Positions 13,001-25,000 of a stretch of DNA of 64,000 bases are shown here, in pieces. The DNA comes from Acorus gramineus (taxonomy: Eukaryota > Streptophyta > Magnoliopsida > Acorales > Acoraceae), in the NCBI GenBank assembly GCA_030737835.1, contig CM060849.1, positions 24,684,855 to 24,748,854 on the forward strand, given 5' to 3'. A program made the translations under genes and the position numbers. Under the pieces are notes generated by a model. That model had not been told where the DNA came from. It saw nothing but the letters and a program-made list of their open reading frames with translations, and did no database searches. Every line of letters starts with the position of its first letter. The stretch's first letter is position 1.

Positions 13001-16000
13001 ATATAGCATGTGATCAGGTAAAGCTGGAGGGTGATATTAGCCAAGGTGTGGCATACTACAAGAAGGCCTTATATTACAATTGGCACTATGCTGATGCAAT
13101 GTATAATCTTGGTGTTGCATATGGGGAAATGCTGCAGTTTGATATGGTACGCTATATATGAAGAATTCTGTTGTGGATTTCTTGTACTTGACTGAGGCAA
13201 ATATGTTTGATAAAATTTTCAATGTTGTTTCTTGTCTTTTGTAATAGGGTTGATCCAAAACCATGGGAAACAGAGATTGTAGATGTTTATGTTCTGATGA
13301 CAGTTTGTTCATTGTTTCATTTGAAATTTTTTTCTGGGGGAAATTAATTCCAAGTATATTTCTATCACTTTTTTTTTAGGTCCTTCAACTTTTTTAGCAT
13401 ATGAAAAGAACCCCCAATTATTAGTTTTTTTTTTTTTTTTCTGGGTATTCCCGTCCAAATACCGCCCACATGTGCAAGTTACGTAACAATGTGCATGATA
13501 GGTAACAATGCACAAGATTTAACACCATACATAGATGCATAATAATGTAAATGCTTGACATAGCAATGTACAGGGGATGGATGACATGTATGATGAACAA
13601 GATAGAGTGTATAACAATGTACAAAAGGAATCCAAACAGGGTTCCGAAGGACCTGGAAAAAATGTAACTGCTAACTTGGGGGTGTTTTCATATGCTAAAA
13701 AAGTTCGGGGACCAAAAAAGATAAGGGGTTCAAAAACAAATACTTGGAATCAATTTTTTTTTTTTTTTTTTTTTTTGAGATTTAGTTAGACCTGCTGAAA
13801 ATCATGCCTGATATATTACTTAATAGTCATCATTTTTATGAAGGCAATCGTATTCTATGAACTCGCCCTGCACTTCAACCCACAATGTGCTGAAGCGTGC
13901 AACAATCTAGGAGTAATTTACAAGGACAGGGATAACCTCGACAAAGCCGTAGAGTGTTATCAGGTCAGCTTCTGATATTTCATGTAAATCATGAAAAGCA
14001 TGTTTCATGGTGTGCATTGGTTCATATTTCATGTAAAACATGTTTGATATTTCTTGCACTGCATGCTTGTGATGTTTAAGGCATGAATCTGACATGGTTT
14101 GATATTTTGTAGATGGCTTTATCAATCAAACCAACTTTCTCACAATCGCTAAACAATCTTGGTGTTGTGTACACTGTTCAGGTTAATTTTTCAGTTTTAT
14201 CTACACTAGCTCCTTTCTTTAGTAAATGTATCTGTTTATTATAGGTTCACTCACACTATTTATATCTCTATGCAGGGTAAGATGGATGATGCAGCAGCCA
14301 TGATTGAAAAAGCCATTGTTGCGAACTCAACATATGCAGAAGCATACAATAACTTAGGTATGTCGAGTGTTGGGAGATCCTATCAAATTGTATTTGACCT
14401 TATTACCTCATTTATTCTTGTATCATATCTTCGCTCAGTAAGGAAAAAAAGTACATTGTTCTAGCCATGAAATATTATTCACAAACATTTCAGGGTTATC
14501 AAGACTACACATTTTTATATTTTTTTTCTCTGATCTTTTTTTTTTAATGCTGTGATCTGTTCTGTGTGAAGGTATCAATATTTGCTACTGTGAAATTGCA
14601 GTCTGAAGCTGATGCTACAAAGTAGTGTCACGCATGAGATGTTCTCTGATGTAAATAAGCTATGGTTGCTCACAATTCGTTGGGATTCTGTCATACTTAT
14701 TTTTTTTTATTTCACTATCCTGTTTCTTTACATGGCTTCCTACAAACAAGTTTTGCACTATGGAGTACAATGGACGTCATTATTTGTCACTAGATTAATA
14801 ATTTTGATCCTTATACATCAGCATATGACGCAAGTCTGAGGGATTCCATTTTAAGACTAAAAGCTCATTTGTTTTTACCTAACTTGAATATTATAGCTTT
14901 AACTCTAGAGAAATGAATTTTATGAAATTCACTAAATTTGGTGCAGTTTTTTTCCCCATATAAACCTGTTTCTTTCAGTCCCAATGAATTAGGGTGAGTA
15001 TATATTTCAGGGATTTGATGAAGAGTCTTTTGCAAAACCTGTTATTTCCTTGGGCAGATTCTGTTTCTATTAACAAGACATAGCAGTAATAATATACAAA
15101 TATTTATGGATTGATTTGGAAGTTTGAACAGATGTAACTAGTTACAGTAAAATTTCTACTTAATTACAAGAAATGTATTTTCATCCTACCTGACTGTAGT
15201 CCTGCACTTTTTTTTCTGTCAAGGTTCGTCAGGATTGGTCCTTGTTATTCTATTGGTCCTTATTGAGTTTTGGTTCTGAATATTCATCCACTAGCATGCT
15301 TATTTCAAGACATGTACTCATGCACAGTCTTGAAGTTTATGAGACTAATAATTATTTCTTAACTTATGTTTCACCTATTGTCATACTTGTTATCCACATG
15401 AACTTGTGTTTTTAGTAGAAGTGAAAGATAATATAATTTATCTGCAGGGTTGTCAACTCCCATTTTGTTTAAAATGTTTGAAGGATATTTCTTTTGGTCT
15501 GGTTTATACTGAAGTGGTGAATTATTTTTCTCTTTTTTCTTGACCCAGCTATCAATCTCTTTTTTGTAGGGGTTCTCTATAGGGATGCAGGAAATATATC
15601 CCTGGCAATCGAGGCATATGAAAAGTGCCTTCTGATTGATCCTGACTCACGCAATGCTGGTCAGGTAGTCTTGACACAGTATGTAATTCATTCTGCATTT
15701 GTTGACTTGGAAATTTCTCTGCAAGTGCGCTTGTCTATGTGGACCTTTTCTGGTCAAGTTCGCAGCCTCTCACTATCCCAGAGATTCTGTTTTGCATGAA
15801 ATCTTTAAGTTTTCTTGTATTCTAGTTTTCCTGTAAATCTTTAAGTTTTCTTGTATTCTAGTTTTCCTGTAAATCTTTAAGTTTTCTACATTGAAGTCAA
15901 TGACCATAGAGAAAAAAAGAAATGTAGGATTCTGAATCTTGTTGACACTTAAAACATGCAATGGTTACAACAATTGCAAGGTGCAAGACAACTCCACATA

Positions 16001-19000
16001 ATTAAATAGTTACTTGCGGCTCATCTATTGAAAGAATTCTCTACTAGCATAGTCTGTGTGTTTTTTTTTTTTTAAAGAAAAAGTTAGAAAGTGCAAAGGA
16101 CGGAGTTAGTTAAGTGATCCAAGCGATTTTTTTATGTAAGCGAATTTGATAGCTTGTCCGGATGAGGGAAAATGAAGACATGGAAAAATCCATGCATAAT
16201 AAAGGAAAGAAGAGGCATTTCAGGGAATCTCCATGGACTCCTAACAATTTTTTAATGAGCTCGAGGGAATGCGGCATTGGTTCCAGAAGAGGCGCAAGCG
16301 AGACGAACTAAGTAAACTAGCAAAATTCCAATGGCTAATCCCACACGCTCTGTGTTGGTGATTATGTGTAATGAATGTATCTTCCTATATAGAGGTTCTA
16401 CTTGGAAAACATTTGGATGGCACTATCTTTTCTCCTTAGAGACTGGGTCACTATTTTAGTAGGTGTTGATGCACCATCCACCATAGTGGGTACTTCATGG
16501 TCCGGGAGGTGAAGCTTTGGTGTTTTTTAGAGGTGGTCTCCCATATTCGTGTCATCCCTCCCTCTCCCTCTCCCTCTCCCTCTCCATAATGTTTGATACA
16601 TAATGTTTTTTTTTTTTTGTGTGGGTGGGTGGGTGCGTGGGTGGGGAGGGGGGGGGGGTGGTTGTTGGGAGGTGATGTGTAATGGGCCTTCTCGCCCAAT
16701 AATCATTAGGCAAGAAAAGAAAGGAGTATTATTCCTCAAGGAGGTAGAGAACAATGATTCTTCTGAGACTCCATGTTATCTGTGATAATATTGATAAGTG
16801 AGGAGAAAAAAGAAGAGGAGAGGGAAGGTAATAGTACAAATAGTTCTTGGGCAATAACTAATTTGAATCATGTCTTCTCTTTTTTTTGTATTTCATATGT
16901 GAAAGTCCATAACTAAGAGGATATTGAAAACACCCTCATGAAACTAAATCTTTGATTATTTTAATAACCTTCAATAATATTTTTGCCGCTGGTGAATATA
17001 TGTCGATCATAGTGAGTCCAGAAAAGTTAAAGCTGAAAGAACATTACTTTAAACTCCAATCGACCAACTACATGCCACCCGATATTCTGTTGTAGATTCT
17101 TGAAAGAAACATAGTGCTATGTGTTAGCGGCAGGGGGATGGCTGAATGGCTGGTTGAGATTCAACATTCAATGAAGTAGAGATAATAATTTTTTCAGAGC
17201 TTGAAATATATAAGTATGGTACAGACCTGGACTCGCAAGGTTTGAGGATTTTGGTGTAGGGCCATTTTGTACCGTGGGTTGCTCTGTTAAACTTTAATAT
17301 TTACTTCAGAGAGTAATTGAACTATTTTCAATTTTCAACTGCCCTCTTATATTCTACTAGTCAGAGAGAAACTGAGAGTTTGTCAAGTTTGGGCATTCAG
17401 TAAATCTGTATTTAATCATAGTTTTAAAGTATGGCCTGACACAGACATATCTGAATAAGATATTTTTCAATACACCAAGTGTATATATATTCAATCAATT
17501 TCAATCTCTCTTAAATTTCTATTCAACTTTTAATTCTCTGACATTTTTTTCCTCTATTCAATGTTAGTGAGGTTTTAAGATTTATTGGCAGAGACCGTCC
17601 TCTGTTTCATTTATTTTAAAATGTATCTGCTGCATCTATCTTGTATTAATTTGAGATCAAGGAAGACAGAATATAGCGACTCGTGAGTTTATTTGAATAT
17701 TATATAGCACATCCTGATCTACTGTCCTTGCTCGTTTCAACATGACTATTACAATCTGGATTCAGTTACTATAGGTGTAATTTTGACTCCCTTTTTGCAG
17801 AACCGACTGCTTGCAATGAACTATATACATGAGGGCAATGATGATAAATTGTTTGAGGCTCACAGGTAAGAGTCTTTCATTTTGTTGTATTTTTAATCTG
17901 TTCCTGAATATTTGAATTTTTTTTTTCCATGGGCCGCGAGCTTTGTTACACGATCACAAGAAATTTTAATTTGTAACTTCAGTTCCTTATTTAAATCGAG
18001 ATGAATCAAAATATCAGAGCTCAGATTTGCACTCTTTTCTACAATTTGTTTTCATTGATATGAAGATAAAAAGTTCTGTCATTTTTTTTTTTGGAAGCTT
18101 GCCGTTATTTAGCAAGTCATCATGAGGCATAATCGTATCTTGTTTACTTATTTCTTCATATATTTTTGTGAAACAGAAAAGGATTCTAGGGATAATAAAC
18201 TTGCTGTGCGAGTAATGTTTGACAGAAATTAATTGGATAGGCATGCAGTGGAGTTCATAAGTTTTATCCATGGCTGTTGGAAATAGACTATGTTTTTTAT
18301 TGGTATATAAATGTTGGGACTTGAACCCACAACTTCTTGGTTGCAAATTCTCTTGTCAACATTGAGCTATGGGTAGACCTGTGGGGTGCTTTATAAATTC
18401 TCTTGTCAACGTTGGTTGCACTTTATAAAAATGTGGGGTACTACCTTGGCGGGGGCCTCACGGGTAGACTGTGAGGGGGAAAATTTGTATTGAGGAATAG
18501 TTTGTGTACTTGTGTGGGCCGGTAGGTAGAGTCCTCCTCTACCGCAGCACGGTGCTGCCTGTTCGGTGCACCGTTTGTATTTCCCTTCCGGGCTTTGCTT
18601 TGAATACATTCTTGGCATCTGCCTACCCGTTTTCAAAAAAAAAAAAAACATTGAGCTATGGGTCCAAGTCCCGAAACAGACTACGTCGATATGCTTCTGG
18701 AATAGAAACATTTTTGACATTGAAAATATTAGGGACAATCATTCCTTCTATCATTTTTGCAGTTCCCAATTTGTTTTGAAATCTTTTAAAGGTATACACT
18801 TGTCCAATGAAGTACATACTTTCACAAAAATTAATAATCATATGCTCAAATAAAGCATACCTTTTGTATTTTCCAAATCTGGTATATATACTAAGTTAGG
18901 CTAGTATATACTAAATTAAGAGAAAGTGGGGACTGCAAGAATGACTGAGTGTATCAGCATTCTTTTTAACATTTTAACTTCTTTCATCCTGTTTCTCATG

Positions 19001-22000
19001 TTTTCACCGTGTGAGGTGACCATTGCGTGATCTTTCCCGTTCTTGAATTATAAGCATACATACTAATTCCTAAATTGAAAGTTGTTTTGCAGTGAATGGG
19101 GAAGGCGCTTTATGAAGTTGTACCCTCAGTACACGAACTGGGAAAACTCAAAAGAGATGGATCGGTCATTAGTTATTGGATATGTATCACCAGATTATTT
19201 TACTCATTCGGTATCCTATTTCATAGAGGCCCCCCTCATGCATCATGACTATGCAAATTACAAGGTTGTTGTGTACTCAGCGGTTGTGAAGGTACAAGTT
19301 ATTTTTCTTCAAAGACCACATCATATACTTGATTGTCTGTCTGCCAGGATGAGCCCAGGGTTTGTTGGTTGGCACTGTTTATATCACTGTTGGTATTGTG
19401 GGGTTAAGACCTTGGTTTGCACTGGCTGGCTGGCGGCGGTTTAAATGATATTTTGCATCAATTTGCATTTCTTTAACATTGTTATCATGTAGGCGGCTAC
19501 ATATGTGCATATCATACTCTTGATTGTATGGGGAGTTATTCAGACCTTGTACATCTGTTAATTTCATGGTTGTCCCAAATTTTTTTAACGACCACTTTTT
19601 CTCACACACCTATTGTGACCATATAGGCTGATGCAAAAACTTTCAAGTTCAAGGATAGAGTTCTCAAAAAGGGTGGACTTTGGAGAGATATATATGGGGT
19701 TGATGAGAAGAAGGTTGCAAGCATGGTTAGAGAGGACAAGGTAGACATTTTGATTGAGCTTACTGGTCACACAGCTAACAATAGGTTAGGAATGATGGCT
19801 TGTCGGCCCGCTCCCATCCAGGTATCGTCTGTCAGATCTCCAATAATTCACATTTTCTCCAGTACAACTTGCTGCCTCTTTTGTGCATGCTGCTTGTTGC
19901 TTTTGAAATGATCTTGATGTAACATCAATTTGATAGACTGCATCTGAAGTTTGATTGAATCTTTAGATGTGCACAGTAGGAGAATCTAGTTTGTGTTTTG
20001 TTGGCGAAGAATTTTTCTTGTTTGGACAGCTTTCTTTTATTTTTTTAGATTCATAATGCATATGCTCCCATATTTAATTTGGTATTGTCATCACATACTG
20101 TTTATGGGGCTAGATAAATGTAGAAATTCTTTAGAAATATGTATTAATCTTTCTTTTGTATTCATTAGAACAAGCCAGAGTTAGTTGCCATCTGATTTAA
20201 TAATGTGCAAAAGTCTTTGCTGATATCTTGATCTATACATAATGGGATATCATACTATATAATTATTCATCTGCTTTGATTTAAAACAAGGGAAGTCAAG
20301 ATCGTTATTTTCAGTCATATACAATGCCAGGTCATTATGGGTTAATAACTATAATATATAATGTAAATTTTTTTAAATAAGCTCTCTTGATTTTCCAGAA
20401 ATAGTGGTTATTTTTTTTGGTCTTGTGCTGCAAGCCTGCAATGCAGCAGTGCTAAACAAGACAGATTTAACGAACATTGATATTCTTCAATTTTGAAGGT
20501 TATGATTTTAAATTCTATTACGTGATGAAGACCCTTCAATCTTTCTTAGTAGACATGTGATCTTCTCACTGGATCAGTTTTGAGTTTTTTTTTTTTTTTA
20601 ATTTATAAATCTATTCAAACAAAGGAGACTTGTTTGGTCGAGGTGTCCATATTTTGCTTTTATCCTTGTTCAAGTATAATTGATTTGGGATAGTTGATCT
20701 GTAGATTTTGTTGGCTGGTCCACAACTTGAATTTGCTGCTTTTGTTTCCATATCAAGCATCTTAAAATATATAACAGTCTACAGTTTCAAGTAAGGGTGA
20801 GTTGAGGTGGGGTTAGGGCCATGATAGCATCTTAAGATATATAACACTAAACAAGTAAACAGTCCCAAGTAAGGGTTAGGTGTGGTGAGGTCAGTGCCAT
20901 GATTTAGTTCCACATCTATGGTAGTCTACGTTTCTACATGAGCATAGATTATTATGCACTTAATGTGAATTGGAAACCATGAACCCAATGGGCAAAGCGG
21001 ACTATATGCGGTGCAAGTGTATGACGTTACAATATCACATATACTAGGAAATATGGTAAAATAAATGAACTTGTAGATTTTGAATGGTGTGTTATTTAAT
21101 TGTCTATTCCTAACGGGTATTATTTAATGCTAGCTACAATCATTGATTACATCAGGAAATACATTGGAAAATGTTCTTTGTTTTAACATGCAGAGGCCTC
21201 TATAGATATGTATATCTTTTTGGGATTATCATGACCCCCATTCTGTATATGATTTAATTGTAACATCTTGTAGGCGACATGGATTGGGTACCCAAATACA
21301 ACTGGTCTTCCAATGATTGATTATAGGATCACTGACTCCTTAGCTGATCCTCCTGAAACTAAGCAAAAGTAGGTGGTCTTTACTTAGAAACCCACGTAAG
21401 TCATTGTTATAGATGCATTTATATGATAATTTTACCATCTCACAGGCACGTTGAAGAATTGGTTCGATTGCCTAATTGTTTCCTGTGTTATACACCTTCT
21501 CCTGAAGCTGGGCCCATTTCAGAGTCTCCTGCAATTTCTAATGGTTTTATTACATTTGGCAGTTTTAACAATTTAGCAAAGGTAATAGTCTGGTTACAAC
21601 TGTCTTCATTTCTATTTTTTGAAAACTTTGGAGAATACCTGCTTCATTTTGTTTTGTTTTCCGTCCTTTTTCAATACAGATAACACCCAAAGTTTTGCAA
21701 GTCTGGGCGAGGATATTATGTGCTGTTCCAAACTCTAGACTTGTCGTCAAGTGTAAGCCCTTCTGTTGTGATAGTGTGAGGCAGAAATTTCTTACAATGT
21801 TGGAAGAGTTAGGGCTGGAATCTCTACGCGTTGATCTTCTTCCATTGATTCTTCTCAACCATGATCATATGCAAGCATACTCACTCATGGATATCAGGTG
21901 AAGTCAGTATAAGTGGTGTAGACTTATTGTTTCTACATTTCAGTCTCCAGCCTGCTGAAGCTCTGTGCTTGCATTGTTATATCATCATAATACCGAACCA

Positions 22001-25000
22001 CCTCTTGGCAGGGTGGTAGAGGCACCCCCTCTTCACCGAGGGGTTTTGGGTTCGAGTCAGCCCCTATTGATAGAAGAAGATTTGACGAGGAAATTAAAAA
22101 AATTTACCAAGCAAAAAAAAAAAAGTTATATCATCATAATGTCATTATATGGTTATTGGTTGATGTCTCCATCGTCCATTTCCTTTTCTATGATTGTTTT
22201 ATTATGGAAGTGTTCTCTCTAAGGTCTTGCGTGGAACCAATTGTCAAATGATTCTAATTGTCAAACTGATTCTGCTTTTGTAAAATCCGATTAAGATAAT
22301 CGGTTCTAAATGATTTACTTTAAATATTCTGAAGTGATAAAAAATTAAAAAAAATCCCCCCTCAAAACAAATCAGGTGTGGTCACTCATGGTTCAAACAC
22401 AAAGAATATACTTGCAGGATAGTTATCAAGCTTCATGTCTTTTTTAGACCTATATTTATTCCTGATGCATTCATACTGATTTGCCTGTTTGAACCAAAGC
22501 TGCATGAAGCAATGTTGTCGTACATCATGATGTTTGACAAAAGTAGTTGAAGATTTCATGCTTTATCCCCTACTTATGATACCTAATACTTGTATATATC
22601 TGTGCAGCCTGGACACATTCCCTTATGCAGGAACGACGACTACATGCGAGTCTTTGTACATGGGAGTCCCATGTATCACTATGTCTGGTTCAATTCATGC
22701 TCATAATGTTGGAGTCAGCCTTCTCAGCAATGTGGGTAAGTATATGCTTCATATTTATTGCTAGTCTTCATGCTGGAGCACTGCATTATATAATATCAAA
22801 TGGAAATGTAAAGTAAAGACCATCTGACATTAAAATATTGCTGAAGTGCAATTGTGGTCCTTTAATAGTTCCTTTTCCATTGAAATGCATATGCTTGTAA
22901 CTCTACAATACTTTCCCGCAAACTGCACTTTGATTAGCCCATTAGCCTCCAAAAAATAGGTTAAAGGTTCAAATCCCTACTCCCGCATATGCAATGTTTT
23001 TTTTTAATTATTTTTTATTATTATAAAATTCACACACTTTCAAGGACAAAATCTCTGTATTGCACATCAACTTACATTAAGATGCATATTTGATTGGATA
23101 CTTTTTCATATAGGATTAAATGCATATAACCCCCTAACAAATGCCGGATATCCATATTGACCCTTCAATGTTGCTGTTTGTCAATGGCTATAAAAATACC
23201 CATCAAGTGCCTAAGCAGGAAATGGAATCATGCTAGTTCATGGTATTATGGGTTAGACTAATCCAAGTTAAGCATAGCACAAGCTAAAAGTCATTGCATT
23301 CTCTAATGAAAAAAAGTGGATATCTGATGAGGGTGTGGTCATACTCAAAAGGCAACTTTCCCATATCAGTTACAAGAATGCAATAAAAACATTATTGAAC
23401 AGTCCATTGGTCTGTTCCGCGATATTCACAAAACCAAAGCCTCGAGTCTTTGACTCCGTCAGTAGCATTTTAAACTGGAATGGAAGATTTAAGAAAAAAA
23501 ATCTTTCATTTGTGGCTTGTCATGATAGTGGTCTAATTTATATAAAGGAGAGACATGGCGGAAAAAAAAAAGAGTTGATCTGAATTACTTTAAAGCCTGC
23601 CCAGCCAAAATAATACATCCAGTATTGATCATGAACAGATTTATATACTGCAATGCTCATGTAAGAGCATCTATTTTTCTACTTCCATGTCAAACATTTT
23701 AAAAGGTGACAGAATGATGGAAAAAAATAATATAATATAACTTTAATGCATATAAACCAGCAAATTGGTGGAAGAAAATAAATAATGCCCTTAGGAAGAT
23801 CTAAAAATCATGCATAATGAATATGCCCGTATCAACCTCATTTTATCCCTTGAATTTGGATTGAAAAAAAGGAATGAAAAAAAAATAAAGGTTGCAGAAA
23901 CAATGGAACCAAATATAAAGTGGAAGGGAAAAAACAATGAAAGCTAGCAATTGAATGAGATGGTGAAAATGAATTGATTTCGATGGATTAAAGAAAGATT
24001 GAGGAAGTTTTAAAACATCCAAATCCCAACAGTTGGAAAATGGACTGTTGGGAGGAAGAAGATACAAATTCGGGTGTTCTTCTACCAAGGGCATTTTGGT
24101 TTGGAGGGTTCTTTCTGAATTTTCTTAAATCTGAGGGGGTTATATGGACATACAATTTCAGGTTACTATTAAGTGGGCGGAATATTCTTGGAATTTTCCT
24201 CCAAATTTGATGGCAAACAAACTCAGGGACTTATATGCTTCACCATGTTAAAATTCAGGGGGTTATATGGATATCTGAAAATTTGAGGGGTCTATATGGA
24301 TATCCGGTGTTTGTCAGGGGGTTGTATGGATATTCGGAAATTTGAGGGGGTAATATGGATATCTGGTTTTTGTCAAGGGGTTGTATGCATTTAACCCTTT
24401 CATGTAACAATAGACTTGACACATTTTGATAGTCTTGTTTTGTTCAAAAGCTAATATTTGGTAATCTATACAAATATTTATTGCATATCAGCTAAGCTTG
24501 CATTAAGCTGCTTTGATTGGATTTTTTTTTCATATATGTTTTTTTCTGGAAAGCTAAGATGTGCAGTAATCTATAGGCAGTCACCATATTTGTAAATGTT
24601 GTTTTTGGGAATCATGTGCATGGAATAAAGGATCTAATATTGCTGCTGATGTTGCATAGTGCCTCATACACAGGATATTTCAAAAACAGCAATAAGTGCC
24701 TCATCTTTAGGCATGATTGCAGTTGCTTTCCAGTGTCTTCACATTAAGTATTTTTTTTTTTTGAAAAAGGTAGACTCTCGCTACTAACCGATTTCATTAC
24801 GAAAATGGATTAGTACAGGTCTGAATTGGGGGTGAGGGGAATAGAGATATACATATATAGTTTTCCATAGGCAGTGGGGTGCCCGAACACATTGGCTTGG
24901 GTAGGTGGGTTGTCTACCCTCCATAGGTGCTCCGGTTCCCCTCCGTGGCTTGTCCCGCTACACGATGATCTGGATTCCTCCCCCACCCAGGATGTCTTCA

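Larger units (their letters stand above)
10086..15664 (+). other. SPY: SPY TPR-coding exons 1-9
   Basis: These exons encode about ten tetratricopeptide repeats of 34 residues, from [20 protein letters not shown] (residue 51 on) to DSRNAGQ (residue 442). Typical repeat signatures are [40 protein letters not shown] and [20 protein letters not shown]. In this family the TPR superhelix binds substrates such as DELLA proteins and drives oligomerisation. No repeat is missing compared with Arabidopsis SPY as I recall it. Confidence 0.9.

Noticed and set aside
17110-17170. tRNA-Ser-like string GGATGGCTGAATGGCTGG
   Set aside because: Only the D-arm region looks similar. No matching acceptor stem or T-arm at the right distance.
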